From positions 62,001 to 126,000 of the forward strand of contig NZ_QLLR01000004.1 in the NCBI RefSeq assembly GCF_003259615.1: 64,000 nt of DNA, read 5' to 3'. This document shows, one piece after another, positions 17,048-25,758 of this stretch (within the stretch, counting starts at the first letter, position 1; each line of letters starts with the position of its first letter). The notes beneath the pieces are model-generated. The model was not told the origin of the DNA. It saw only the letters and a program-made list of their open reading frames with translations, and did no database searches. The translations under genes and the position numbers were made by a program. This DNA comes from Pedobacter cryoconitis. GTDB taxonomy: Bacteria; Bacteroidota; Bacteroidia; Sphingobacteriales; Sphingobacteriaceae.

Positions 17048-18376
17048 ATGGCGAAAATACTTATTATTGAAGATGATCTAACTTTCTCTCAGTTGTTAGA
17101 AGGCTTTCTTAAAAAGCATGGTCATGAACCTTATGTTGTTCATGATGTCAAAAGTACTTTCAAGATAATTTCGCAACACAATTTCGAACTCTTTCTGATA
17201 GATTACCGCCTTCCCGATGGAACTGGCTTAGATGTACTCGCACATTTGCGCGAAAACGGATTAAACTATCCGGTAGTCATCATGACCAGTTTTAATGATG
17301 TAAGAACTGCAGTAAAATCAATCCAGCTTGGCGCAATAGATTATATTACCAAACCTGTGAATCCTGATGAACTGCTGATGATCATCAGAGGTTCCCTGGA
17401 GAAAAAAGAAGAAAAAAGCCAGCCTGCTTCGGTTGAACATGAAGACTTCATTAAAGGAAAAAGCACAACAGCAGATAAGTTGTACGCACATATAGACCTG
17501 GTTGCTCCCACAGATATGTCTGTGATTATCCAGGGAGAAAGCGGAACAGGTAAGGAATATGCTGCCCGTACTTTACATACCCAAAGTAAACGGAATACCA
17601 AACCTTTTGTAGCAATTGATTGCGGAGCCCTTTCTAAAGACCTGGCTGCAAGTGAACTGTTTGGTCACGTTAAAGGTGCTTTTACAGGAGCCGTCAATGA
17701 TAAAAAAGGGCAGTTTGAGGCTGCTGAAGGTGGCACCTTATTTTTAGACGAAGTTGGAAACCTGAGTTATGAAGTTCAGGTAAAACTATTAAGGGCTTTA
17801 CAGGAAAGGGTCATTCAGCCTTTAGGCAGTACTAAAAAGATTCCTGTTAATGTGCGGATCATCACTGCAACGAATGACGACCTGTTAACCAGCATCCAAA
17901 ACGGAGAATTCCGTGAAGATTTATATCATCGTTTAAACGAATTTAAAATCCTTTTGCCTGCTTTACGTGACCGCGGTAAGGATCTGGAACTGTTTATCAA
18001 TCATTTCATCAAACTTTCCAATACTGAACTGCACAGGAATGTACAGCATCTTTCCGGCCCGGTAAAAGACCTGCTTTTGCAATATGACTGGCCGGGAAAT
18101 TTAAGAGAGCTGAAAAATGTGATTAAAAGGATGGTTTTATTGACCCCTACTGATACTGCTGGCATTGAATCTCTGCCTGATGAAATGATTCTGGCGATTA
18201 AACAGACTCCTAAACCGGGTGGTTCAGATCTTAAAGCGATCAATGAAAGCAATGAAAAAACACTGATCATGGAAACACTGATCAAAGTCAAGTATAACAA
18301 ATCTAAAGCAGCAAAACTTCTTAATATAGACAGAAAGACACTTTACAGTAAAATGGAGCGTTACGAGATCGAATAG
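17048..18376 (+). CDS. NtrC-family sigma-54-type response regulator
   Basis: 442 residues from the ATG at 17048 (MAKILIIEDD), preferred over 17015 because that ATG lies just behind a terminator and adds a non-conserved tail. Receiver domain 1-120 with phospho-acceptor Asp52 (IDYRLPDGTG). AAA+ domain with Walker A GESGTGKE, the sigma-54 contact loop GAFTGA, and Walker B GGTLFLDE. A C-terminal Fis-type HTH (NKSKAAKLLNIDRKTLYSKM) ends the protein. It should activate sigma-54 promoters on phosphorylation. The convergent hybrid histidine kinase next door is the obvious partner candidate, though hybrid kinases with an HPt can also supply other regulators. Confidence 0.93.
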   Translation: MAKILIIEDDLTFSQLLEGFLKKHGHEPYVVHDVKSTFKIISQHNFELFLIDYRLPDGTGLDVLAHLRENGLNYPVVIMTSFNDVRTAVKSIQLGAIDYITKPVNPDELLMIIRGSLEKKEEKSQPASVEHEDFIKGKSTTADKLYAHIDLVAPTDMSVIIQGESGTGKEYAARTLHTQSKRNTKPFVAIDCGALSKDLAASELFGHVKGAFTGAVNDKKGQFEAAEGGTLFLDEVGNLSYEVQVKLLRALQERVIQPLGSTKKIPVNVRIITATNDDLLTSIQNGEFREDLYHRLNEFKILLPALRDRGKDLELFINHFIKLSNTELHRNVQHLSGPVKDLLLQYDWPGNLRELKNVIKRMVLLTPTDTAGIESLPDEMILAIKQTPKPGGSDLKAINESNEKTLIMETLIKVKYNKSKAAKLLNIDRKTLYSKMERYEIE

Positions 18377-18397
18377 ACTGATCAATCTTTTGATTAG

Positions 18398-20983
18398 CTA
18401 ATTTTCTGATTTACCAATCTTCTGATCTACCAGCTGCATGAGCAAACCCAGTCTTTTGATTAAGTTTTCCAGTTTATCCTGATGGCTCCGGCCAATATCC
18501 TGCACCTCAGAGAGTTCAATTTCCATTGTCCGGAATTCTGCTGCAAGCTGTCCTGAACCCATTTGTGCAGTTCTTCCGGCAATACGGTGAACGATTAACC
18601 TGGCTAAAGGCTGATCATTTGAAGTGATACTTTGCTGAAGCTCCACCACATCATGCTGGCAGTCTTCCTTAAATCTGTTCAGAATACTTAATAACAATTC
18701 CTCATCACCAAAAGTCATCTTTTCTACGATCGTGGTATCCAGTGCAATTCCATCAAATTCATCCTTTATTTGCTTTTGAGACACTGATTTAACTTCGTGT
18801 AACTGTGCTTGCTGCACTTCCTGCTGTTGTTGCTGAACTGCATTTTCAGGCACTGCTGTTGTAATGAAAACATTAAGCAGATCACTTTCCCTGAACGGCT
18901 TCATAATCAATCCATCGAACCCTTGCTGCAATACCGATTCCAGTTCTTCTGGTAAAACCTGGGCGGTCATTGCATATATTTTAATGTCAGAAGGAATCCT
19001 GGCTTTCATCAAACCACAAAGTTCTGCTCCTGAAATCTCAGGCATCCGCATGTCCATCAGAATATATTTCACTTCAGGGTCCCAGTCCGCAGCCAGCATA
19101 GCAGCCGGTGTATTAAAGCAGACATGATTAATCTTCTCTTTCGTAAAAATGATCTGACACAGGTCAAGAATCAGCTGATCGTCGTCTACGACCCAAACTT
19201 TATCTTTCACATAGATCTTTTCACTAAGCTGTGGCACTTTATTTTCTCCAACTGGTATAGCTGCGATTTTAAAAGTCAGGTATACGGTAAAAACACTCCC
19301 TTCTCCGGGTTTACTTTTGACATAAATACGGCCGTCCTGATTTTCTACCAATGATTTAATGATCGTTAGCCCAAGCCCTGCACCTGCTTTATTGATCACC
19401 TCTTTATCGGGTGAATCAATCTGCTCAAATTCATTAAAAATACGGCTGCTTTCTTCTTCAGTTAATCCGATCCCCGTATCTTTTACCATGAAAGTAAAAT
19501 GAAGATTGTCTGATTGCCTTTTATAAAAAACGCTCAGCAATACTTCGCCTGTTTGTGTAAACTTAATCGCATTACTCATCAGGTTATATAAAATCTGTTT
19601 GAGTCTGAAAGCATCGCCAACTACAAATTCCGTATCATGCAGTTCGATTATTTTCCGCATTTCCAGGTTTTTCTGTTCTGCCTGCGGCTCCATGATCATA
19701 ATTACTTCTTCCAGCAGCTCCCTGATATTAAAAGGTTTTTGCTGAAAAGTGAATTTTCCTGATATAATACGGTTATAATCCAAAATTTCATTCACAATCT
19801 GAAGCAAATGCTCAGAAGAGTGGTAAATCGCATCAATATCTTTCTGTTTAGGGTGTTCCTGCTCCCTGATAATTTCTGCATAGCCAATAATGGATTGTAA
19901 AGGTGTTCTGATTTCATGGCTCATATTGGAAAGGAAGCGTTGCTTTGCCATTCCATGATACTCCGCTTCATCTCTTGCAGCTTCGAGCTCCTTTCTATAG
20001 AGGTTACTTTTCGTAATATCTGTTAAAATCAGGTACAACAACACGACTGTTAGCAGGAAAAAGCCAATCATAATAAAGCTGATCCTGGTAATCCCGGTAT
20101 TCACTACGGCTTTTGCTTCTATGCCGTTTTGCTCGATCTGGGCTACCACCTCGGCTTCTACTTTTCTCAGAATATCAAGCATCTGACGGATCAGCGCGTC
20201 ATTCGCATTGGCAAGAATAGCTTCTCTGTCTAAAAAGCGTGCACTTTTCAATTGCTGCTCTTTCGCTATAGTACGCAATGATTTCTCCAGTCCCTTTGCG
20301 ATTACAGTCTCCCCTGCTAAAGCAATGGTATCCCTTTTTATCTTTTCTTCATTGGTAACCTGATAAGATTTATCTTCTTCTTCCTTTTTCTTATTAAACA
20401 GGCGGTTGAAAAATCCCTTGCGTTGTTTAGACTCATCGACAGGCAATATCGTAACTGTTGAAGTCTTTTTCTCTGTCGTAACAATAGTACTATCTTGCTG
20501 CTGCTGCCCCTTGTTGACCAGTTCATTCAGCTTTTGGACCTCCTGAGTAAATGATTTATTATTCACGAGCCCTTCTCTGACTTTAAGGTAGCTGATAAAC
20601 TGTTTATCCCTTTGAACGAGTAGTTTTTCTATGGATTTAATCCTGCTCAGCTGAACAGAATCAGAAGCATACATCCCTCCTAAAGTATCCAGCATAAACC
20701 TGAGCTGTCCGGACTGTTTAAAGAAATTACTATAGTTACCGGGTGAATTGAAAGCCAGGTTTTTTTGCTGCTGATCCAGACTTGCTATTTTTCGGGAAAC
20801 CAGGTTAACCAGTCGTAATTTGACGTTAGGAGTTGAAATGGTATCTACTGTATTCAGCATTTCATCAAAAGCTATTTTACTAACTCCCCAGGCTAAAAAA
20901 AGGGCAAAAAAGGCCAGGGTGAAACCTATTATAATTTTGCCTTTGGCATCGCTTAAAAAACTTTTCCGGGAAACATCTATCAT
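18398..20983 (-). CDS. hybrid sensor histidine kinase with receiver and HPt domains
   Basis: 861 residues from ATG 20983 (an alternative ATG at 21025 adds 14 residues that are not obviously protein-like). A membrane helix lies near the N-terminus (IIIGFTLAFFALFLAWGV) and another near 320, enclosing a ~290-residue coiled-coil-rich sensor region with a polar DUF-like insert (KKKEEEDK). HisKA with His356 (MSHEIRTPLQ), then HATPase_c with GAGLGLTI, a receiver with Asp644 (MDMRMPEISG) and a C-terminal HPt with His799 (HRIAGRTAQMG). This is a complete internal phosphorelay. It is convergent with the NtrC-type regulator, which suggests but does not prove pairing. It follows alkB at 51 bp and may be read through from that operon. 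Confidence 0.92.
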   Translation of the reverse strand: MIDVSRKSFLSDAKGKIIIGFTLAFFALFLAWGVSKIAFDEMLNTVDTISTPNVKLRLVNLVSRKIASLDQQQKNLAFNSPGNYSNFFKQSGQLRFMLDTLGGMYASDSVQLSRIKSIEKLLVQRDKQFISYLKVREGLVNNKSFTQEVQKLNELVNKGQQQQDSTIVTTEKKTSTVTILPVDESKQRKGFFNRLFNKKKEEEDKSYQVTNEEKIKRDTIALAGETVIAKGLEKSLRTIAKEQQLKSARFLDREAILANANDALIRQMLDILRKVEAEVVAQIEQNGIEAKAVVNTGITRISFIMIGFFLLTVVLLYLILTDITKSNLYRKELEAARDEAEYHGMAKQRFLSNMSHEIRTPLQSIIGYAEIIREQEHPKQKDIDAIYHSSEHLLQIVNEILDYNRIISGKFTFQQKPFNIRELLEEVIMIMEPQAEQKNLEMRKIIELHDTEFVVGDAFRLKQILYNLMSNAIKFTQTGEVLLSVFYKRQSDNLHFTFMVKDTGIGLTEEESSRIFNEFEQIDSPDKEVINKAGAGLGLTIIKSLVENQDGRIYVKSKPGEGSVFTVYLTFKIAAIPVGENKVPQLSEKIYVKDKVWVVDDDQLILDLCQIIFTKEKINHVCFNTPAAMLAADWDPEVKYILMDMRMPEISGAELCGLMKARIPSDIKIYAMTAQVLPEELESVLQQGFDGLIMKPFRESDLLNVFITTAVPENAVQQQQQEVQQAQLHEVKSVSQKQIKDEFDGIALDTTIVEKMTFGDEELLLSILNRFKEDCQHDVVELQQSITSNDQPLARLIVHRIAGRTAQMGSGQLAAEFRTMEIELSEVQDIGRSHQDKLENLIKRLGLLMQLVDQKIGKSEN

Positions 20984-21034
20984 TCGCTGGTTTTGATAAT
21001 ATCCAGTAAAGATAACAATGATCAAAAGAATTTG

Positions 21035-21634
21035 TTACACGATAGTCCTGAAGGTTAGGTTTATTCTCGGGCGGGTAACTTTAGTGGTCTTTGGTAAACG
21101 GTGCAGCCAGTGTGTTTGTGTAGTTCCTTTCATGACCAGTAAACTCCCGTTTTCCAGCAGTAATGAAACCACTTGTTTCGTATCTTTATGCTTGAAAGCA
21201 AATTTACGTTCTGCACCAAAACTTAAGGAAGCGATCGTCGTATTCCTGCCCAGCGATTTTTCATCATCACTATGCCAGGCCATTCCTTCATCGCCATCAT
21301 GGTATAAATTAAGCAGGCAAGAATTAAACCTGGCACCTGTTTGCAATTCTACTGACTGTTTTAAGGCAAGCAGGTCTGCTGTCCATAAAAGGGCATGTTT
21401 AGTTGTATTAGAGTAAGTATAGGCATATTCTGCGTCTCCATACCAGGCCACTTTCCTTTTGGTGATGATATGTTTGCCAAAAATGACTGCTTCATCATTT
21501 TTCCAGATGATGTCATTCATCAGCCGCTCCAGATAGTAAGTGAGCTGATCAGCGGGTACTAAATGTCCGTAATAAATCACCTCGCCATCATAAGGCAGCA
21601 AATTCACTAATTCTCCGGTACTGAATAAATCCAT
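21035..21634 (-). CDS. alkB: AlkB-like 2-oxoglutarate/Fe(II) DNA repair dioxygenase
   Basis: 199 residues. It oxidatively demethylates 1-methyladenine and 3-methylcytosine in DNA. The iron ligands are visible: His121 and Asp123 (WHSDDE) and His178 (HWLHRLP). The 2-oxoglutarate and substrate arginines sit in RPRINLTFR (Arg190 and Arg196). PNTTNASLSFG-type strand TTIASLSFG is conserved. Its start overlaps the 3' end of the Ada-like zinc protein by 28 bp, so the two are translationally coupled. It is the last repair gene of the alkylation operon. Confidence 0.93.
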   Translation of the reverse strand: MDLFSTGELVNLLPYDGEVIYYGHLVPADQLTYYLERLMNDIIWKNDEAVIFGKHIITKRKVAWYGDAEYAYTYSNTTKHALLWTADLLALKQSVELQTGARFNSCLLNLYHDGDEGMAWHSDDEKSLGRNTTIASLSFGAERKFAFKHKDTKQVVSLLLENGSLLVMKGTTQTHWLHRLPKTTKVTRPRINLTFRTIV

Positions 21635-21873
21635 TTCTTATATAAATTTCTTTTGCAATTTCCGCATGGGCGGTATCCGTTAGCTATGGCCTGCTGTTCA
21701 TCCGTAAAAAACACTCTGTTCTCTGCTTTCATCCGCTTTCCGCTTTTACAACCCAGCAGTCCGTAAATCTTTAGTTTTTTATTTCCACCTAAGGTAATTA
21801 CACCTCGCCTGATCAGCATTCTGAGCCGGACAGCGCTAATATCGGTATGGTTCAGTAAATTTACAGGATTCAT
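21607..21873 (-). CDS. stand-alone Ada-like metal-binding domain protein
   Basis: 88 residues. The C-terminal half matches the Ada N-terminal zinc domain pattern: IYGLLGCKSGKRM, then NRVFFTDEQQAIANGYRPCGNC. Cysteines 42, 70 and 73 align with E. coli Ada Cys42, 69 and 72. The position corresponding to the methyl-accepting Cys38 is Gly38, so classical methylphosphotriester repair looks impossible; it may be a zinc-binding or DNA-binding accessory. Small proteins of this type occur elsewhere in bacteria. It lies between the 2OG oxygenase (5-bp gap) and alkB (28-bp overlap), in an operon whose Ada protein lacks this very domain. Confidence 0.8.
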   Translation of the reverse strand: MNPVNLLNHTDISAVRLRMLIRRGVITLGGNKKLKIYGLLGCKSGKRMKAENRVFFTDEQQAIANGYRPCGNCKRNLYKKWIYSVPEN

Positions 21874-21878
21874 CGGTT

Positions 21879-22592
21879 TTAAGTTAATGCGTCATGAAAA
21901 ATGATCCCAACCGCGTAACGTTCGCCGCTTTGCACTTCACTGATCCCATGTTTCATTTTCATCTGGTAATAGCCTTTGCTGCCTTTTGCGGGTCTGAAAT
22001 TAGTGGTAAACAATAACATATCTCCCTTACGGGGCTTCAATACGATCGCTTTGGACTGTGCCCTGGGATTCTGCTGGGTCAGCACAAACTCCCCGCCTTC
22101 ATAATCTTCTCCGGGTTCATTTAAGAACAGTACCAGTTGTATCGGAAAATAAACATCTCCATAAAGATCCTGATGTAAGGTATTATATCCTCCCTGCCCA
22201 TATTTCAAAATCAGTACAGTTGCTTTGGTTTGCTGCTGCGCTTCACATTTCGTTAAAAATTCTTCATGAAGCAGCGGATATTGATTATCCAGCTGAAGAA
22301 CTTTCATCCAGGTATTCGCAATCGGAGCAAGATAGGGATAAACTGTTGTTCTGATGGACTGGATCAAGGCAGGTAAAGGATAATTGAAATATTTATATTC
22401 CCCGATACCAAAACGGTATCTTTCCATAACCACGGTCTTGCGATAACCATCCGGATTTTGATAACTACTGATCAATCCAGCACAATCCTCTGCCGTTAAT
22501 AAATTTTCAAGCACAGCATAACCCTGATCATTCATATTTTCTGTAACCCGCTGCCAGCCGGCAGCTGCTATTTTTTCTTCCACTGTCTTCAT
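21879..22592 (-). CDS. 2OG-Fe(II) oxygenase (prolyl 4-hydroxylase-like, COG3826 type)
   Basis: 237 residues. Double-stranded beta-helix dioxygenase with His140 and Asp142 (LHQDLYG), distal His215 (KHGISEV) and Arg225 (SGERYAVGI). The region before the core (DQGYAVLENLLTAEDC) is typical for the family, which is repeatedly found with ada and alkB. The substrate is not known; a role in alkylation damage response is inferred from the operon. One bp separates it from ada. Confidence 0.88.
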   Translation of the reverse strand: MKTVEEKIAAAGWQRVTENMNDQGYAVLENLLTAEDCAGLISSYQNPDGYRKTVVMERYRFGIGEYKYFNYPLPALIQSIRTTVYPYLAPIANTWMKVLQLDNQYPLLHEEFLTKCEAQQQTKATVLILKYGQGGYNTLHQDLYGDVYFPIQLVLFLNEPGEDYEGGEFVLTQQNPRAQSKAIVLKPRKGDMLLFTTNFRPAKGSKGYYQMKMKHGISEVQSGERYAVGIIFHDALT

Positions 22593-22593
22593 C

Positions 22594-23442
22594 TTATGCT
22601 TCGCTGATTGTCATTGCCGCTTCCCACCCGATTATAGCCGTTTTGCGCGTACTTCCCCAGTGATACTGACCTAACGTACCCGTGGACTGAATTATCCGGT
22701 GACAAGGAATAATAAAGGCCACCGGGTTAGCGCCTATAGCTGAACCTACCGCTCTGGAAGCAGACGGCATTCCTATCTCTTTGGCAACAGCACCATAAGT
22801 TGTCAATTGTCCGGCAGGAATTTTCAATAAAGTTTCCCATACTTTCAATTGGAAATCTGTTCCTTTTAAATGCAGTTTGATCTCGCTGATGCGGTCCCAG
22901 TCGTGCGTAAAAATGTATAGGGCATGCTGTTGAGCAGCATCTGCAAACTGCCGGTACACTGCATTAGGGAATTTGGTTTTCAAGTCTTCCAGTGCATCTT
23001 CAGCCCTATCAGTAAAAGCAATATGACAAATTCCTTTAGCGGTTGAAGCTACCAGGATGTTACCAAAGGGTGTTTCGGCAAAGCTATAGTTGATGGTCAG
23101 ATGCTCCCCTCCGTTTTTATATTCACCCGGGGTCATTCCTTCAATATTGACAAACAGATCATGCAGCCTGCTTGTTCCGGAAAGACCTGTTTCAAATGCA
23201 GTTTCAAACAGGGTAGCCTGATTTTCTTTCAGCATTTTCTTCGCGTGTTCAACGGTCAGGTATTGCAGAAATTTCTTTGGACTTACGCCTGCCCACTCCG
23301 TAAATAACCGTTGAAAGTGAAAGGGGCTAAGATTGATTTTTTCGGCAACTTCCTCCAGCCCGGGCTGGGTTTTAAAGTTACCATTGATATAACTTATTGC
23401 CTGGGCAATGCGGCTATAATTAGTTTCTTCTTGTGCTTTCAT
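22594..23442 (-). CDS. ada: Ada-type AraC regulator fused to O6-methylguanine-DNA methyltransferase
   Basis: 282 residues from ATG 23442. An earlier ATG at 23490 is rejected because it lies upstream of the TATTTTTG -7 box. Residues 12-110 are an AraC-type double HTH (PFHFQRLFTEWAGVSPKKFL ... SRLHDLFVNIEGMTPGEY). Residues 115-280 are MGMT with the active site PCHR (Cys247) and the downstream W-G-S. Compared with E. coli Ada, the N-terminal zinc domain is missing. It repairs O6-methylguanine and probably regulates its own operon. The zinc domain appears as a separate gene two positions downstream. Confidence 0.92.
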   Translation of the reverse strand: MKAQEETNYSRIAQAISYINGNFKTQPGLEEVAEKINLSPFHFQRLFTEWAGVSPKKFLQYLTVEHAKKMLKENQATLFETAFETGLSGTSRLHDLFVNIEGMTPGEYKNGGEHLTINYSFAETPFGNILVASTAKGICHIAFTDRAEDALEDLKTKFPNAVYRQFADAAQQHALYIFTHDWDRISEIKLHLKGTDFQLKVWETLLKIPAGQLTTYGAVAKEIGMPSASRAVGSAIGANPVAFIIPCHRIIQSTGTLGQYHWGSTRKTAIIGWEAAMTISEA

Positions 23443-23469
23443 TTTTTTCGTATAATTGATTTGACCATA

Positions 23470-23511
23470 CAAAAATAAAGGCCCGGACAAGTTTTACCGA
23501 CCCGAAACTTG
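23470..23511 (-). promoter_or_regulatory. ada operon promoter with CAAGTTT inverted repeat
   Basis: On the minus strand the -7 box TATTTTTG is at 23477-23470, about 28 bp before the ada ATG. Upstream, CAAGTTT (23488-23494) and AAACTTG (23505-23511) form a perfect inverted repeat with a 10-nt spacer covering the -33 region. It is a good candidate Ada operator, though a weak hairpin function cannot be excluded. Confidence 0.5.
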
Positions 23512-23525
23512 CTCAGTTTCAATAA

Positions 23526-24080
23526 TTATTTACTTCCGGTAGCTTCATCCAGTTCTTTCATATACAGGTAGTAAGCAGCAATATAAGTTAGCTCATGATG
23601 GCTGGGTTTAGCGATAAACTGCTTAAAATCATCAATATCATTCTGAGTAAAACCCATTTTCACAAAAAAAGGCTGGGCAAAATCCCACTCTTCCAGGTTC
23701 ACCTTTTTATTTTCAAGCCTTTTATAGAGCTGTAAGGATTCTACAAATTGACGATAGTCCTGTGTATCCTTAAACTTGTCCATAAATACGATCATTGTGC
23801 GGTAAGTAGCAGGCTGTCCTTCCTCCATCGCAGTTCTTAAAAATGCGGAAAGCACTGAGCCTTTCCATAACACACTATCCACATTTCCATAGTTTCCGCA
23901 ATGTTTTAAGATTTCAAGATCTCTCAAAAAAAGAGAGTCATTTTGCACTGTCTGATGTTTAGCAAAATAAGGTTCCCGATCAAGCACCTGGTTACAATCA
24001 ATTCCTTTCTGCGCGAATGACATTAAATTTATGCCGAAAAGCAAGCTGATCAATAGGGTATAAAAAATATATTTCTTCAT
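23526..24080 (-). CDS. secreted protein of unknown function
   Basis: 184 residues from ATG 24080 (MKKYIFYTLLISLLFG), which gives a clean signal peptide cleaved after SFAQ; the in-frame ATG at 24107 adds nine residues before it. The mature part is mixed helical and hydrophilic, with Cys residues near its start (DCNQVLD) and at LKHCGNYG. I recognise no domain. The ada operon has its own promoter 15 bp further on, so it is probably a separate unit. Confidence 0.65.
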   Translation of the reverse strand: MKKYIFYTLLISLLFGINLMSFAQKGIDCNQVLDREPYFAKHQTVQNDSLFLRDLEILKHCGNYGNVDSVLWKGSVLSAFLRTAMEEGQPATYRTMIVFMDKFKDTQDYRQFVESLQLYKRLENKKVNLEEWDFAQPFFVKMGFTQNDIDDFKQFIAKPSHHELTYIAAYYLYMKELDEATGSK

Positions 24081-24211
24081 AAAAAAATAGCGATGAAAGG
24101 CAGACAAGGTAATAAAATCCTGTTATCAACATGAATTGTTTGCGCCTATTTAAACGGTTCTGTTTCTGTAGCAACCAATAATGAATAAATTGAACAGGAA
24201 GCACCGTCATG

Positions 24212-24295
24212 TTTTAGCTTCTTATTATCTAATTTCGATTCAGCGTTTGACCAAAGAGGCGTACCCTGAAAAGCCTTCAATGAGTAAGGAACTAT
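24212..24295 (+). promoter_or_regulatory. conserved promoter and 5' leader of GG-peptide locus 1
   Basis: This block aligns with 28210-28295, upstream of GG-peptide locus 2. Shared features in order: TTTTAGC, 10-11 nt, TAnTTTCG (-7-like, 24230-24237), CAG, GTTTGnCCAA, then GGCGTA, CCTGAAAAGCCTT, AA, GAGTAAGGAA. The last part is about 34 bp with three or four changes. AGGC/GCCT and CCTT/AAGG can form two overlapping small hairpins sharing the GCCTT segment. The conservation extends past any promoter, so a leader or regulator-binding role is likely. Confidence 0.7.
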
Positions 24296-24313
24296 TCGTA
24301 ACAAGCTATTATT

Positions 24314-24508
24314 ATGAGAAAATTAGAGTTAAAAAATCTTGGTGTTCAGGAAATGAATACAACGGAAATGCTGAATACCGAAGGCGGAAGTCTGCTGAGT
24401 TTTCTTGACGGATTACTTGGGGGTGTAAATACATTGTTAGGCAACGTGGTAAATACTTTGAATAAAATATTATCTCCACTGATCAATATTGGCATCGGTC
24501 CTTTTTAA
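24314..24508 (+). CDS. double-glycine leader peptide 1 (putative bacteriocin or signal)
   Basis: 64 residues. The 25-residue leader (MRKLELKNLGVQEMN ... NTEGG) ends in the Gly-Gly typical of C39-peptidase substrates, leaving a 39-residue core that is very hydrophobic, Gly/Leu/Asn-rich and nearly uncharged. It has no Cys. The leader is nearly identical to those of the two peptides downstream of the exporter genes. Followed by a terminator and then the HlyD and C39 ABC genes. Whether the core is antimicrobial, a signal or something else is not shown. Confidence 0.85.
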   Translation: MRKLELKNLGVQEMNTTEMLNTEGGSLLSFLDGLLGGVNTLLGNVVNTLNKILSPLINIGIGPF

Positions 24509-24534
24509 AAGATTAGAATTTAAAATTCTTACTG

Positions 24535-24569
24535 ATAACCGTTATGCCAGATTGCAGCATAACGGTTAT
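24535..24569 (+). terminator. terminator of GG-peptide 1
   Basis: ATAACCGTTATGC and its complement form 13-bp arms around a 9-nt loop, followed by T-rich sequence. The core CCGTTATGC/GCATAACGG recurs in the terminator after GG-peptide 3. Confidence 0.8.
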
Positions 24570-24585
24570 TTTATATGCTGCCCAT

Positions 24586-25758
24586 ATGTCTCTGTCTAAT
24601 TATACAGTTGAAACTATATCGAGTAATTCCATTGTTTACCGTTCAAAGATTGGTAAGCCCAGCCAATTTATCTATATCGCTACCGTACTGGCTATCTTAG
24701 CTACTTTCATCGCATTACCGTTTATTAAAACTCCGATCAGTGTAAAAAGCAGTGGCCTTTTACAGTCCTCTATGGAGAAAACAGAGCTTACTGTTCCAGT
24801 TAATGGCAGAATTATCCAGCTCGGATTGAAAGATAATCAAAAGGTAAAACAAGGCGACCTGTTAATAGTCATTGATGCTTCTGCACAAAAAAAACAAGAT
24901 GCACTGGTACAAACACGCCAGGGACAAATCAGTGAGTTTTTACAAGACCTGAACAAATTATTAGAATACATTCAATGGAACGGATATAGTTATCCAAATC
25001 CAAAAACCGGCCAGTATACCGCAGCCTGGCAGGAATTTGCCCAAGAATCTGAAAATGCCAGAATCGCTAAAGAACAGACAGAAACCACTTTCAACAGGTA
25101 TAATAAATTGTATCAAAGTAAGGTGGTGACTGAATCTGAATATGAAAAATATAAGTTTGAAAAAGAACAGGCAGCCTCTGCCTATCTGATGGTGACTACC
25201 AAATATAAAACCAGGTGGCAAACAGAAGCCAATCAATTCAGGAATGAACTGCGTCAGCTTTCCAGCCAGCAGGTAGATTTAAACGAACAGAAAAAACAAT
25301 ATACTTTAAGGGCTCCGATCAGCGGCTCTGTTCAGAATCTTTCTGGTATCCAAAAAGGAGCTTATGTATTTGCGAATCAAAAGATCGGTGAGATCTCACC
25401 AGATACCAATATTACTGCTTTCTGTTATATTAAACCGGCCGACATCGGGCTGATCAGAAAAGGACAGGAAGTCAGGTTCCAGGTGGATGCTTTTAATTAT
25501 AATCAATGGGGACTGGCAACCGGGCAGGTGCTCGATATATCAGATGATATTATCATGATCAACAATAATCAGCCTGTGTTTAAAGTCAGATGTAACCTGA
25601 CTAAAAACTACCTGGTGCTGAAAAACGGTTATAAAGGGTTTTTAAAAAAGGGAATGAACTTTACTGCACGTTTCACGGTTACTGAGCGCAGTTTATATCA
25701 GTTATTATATGATAAAGTTGATGACTGGGTAAATCCAAATGTAAGCGACAAAATATGA
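24586..25758 (+). CDS. HlyD-family membrane fusion protein of peptide exporter
   Basis: 390 residues from ATG 24586; the in-frame ATG at 24544 is inside the preceding terminator hairpin. One N-terminal membrane helix (FIYIATVLAILATFIALPF, about 28-46), a lipoyl-like half (VPVNGRIIQLGLKDNQKVKQGD), a long coiled coil, the second lipoyl half (LRAPISGSV) and a beta-barrel C-terminus. It links the inner-membrane exporter to the outer membrane. It overlaps the C39 ABC gene by 4 bp (ATGA), so the two are coupled. No outer-membrane TolC-like gene is in the window. Confidence 0.9.
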   Translation: MSLSNYTVETISSNSIVYRSKIGKPSQFIYIATVLAILATFIALPFIKTPISVKSSGLLQSSMEKTELTVPVNGRIIQLGLKDNQKVKQGDLLIVIDASAQKKQDALVQTRQGQISEFLQDLNKLLEYIQWNGYSYPNPKTGQYTAAWQEFAQESENARIAKEQTETTFNRYNKLYQSKVVTESEYEKYKFEKEQAASAYLMVTTKYKTRWQTEANQFRNELRQLSSQQVDLNEQKKQYTLRAPISGSVQNLSGIQKGAYVFANQKIGEISPDTNITAFCYIKPADIGLIRKGQEVRFQVDAFNYNQWGLATGQVLDISDDIIMINNNQPVFKVRCNLTKNYLVLKNGYKGFLKKGMNFTARFTVTERSLYQLLYDKVDDWVNPNVSDKI

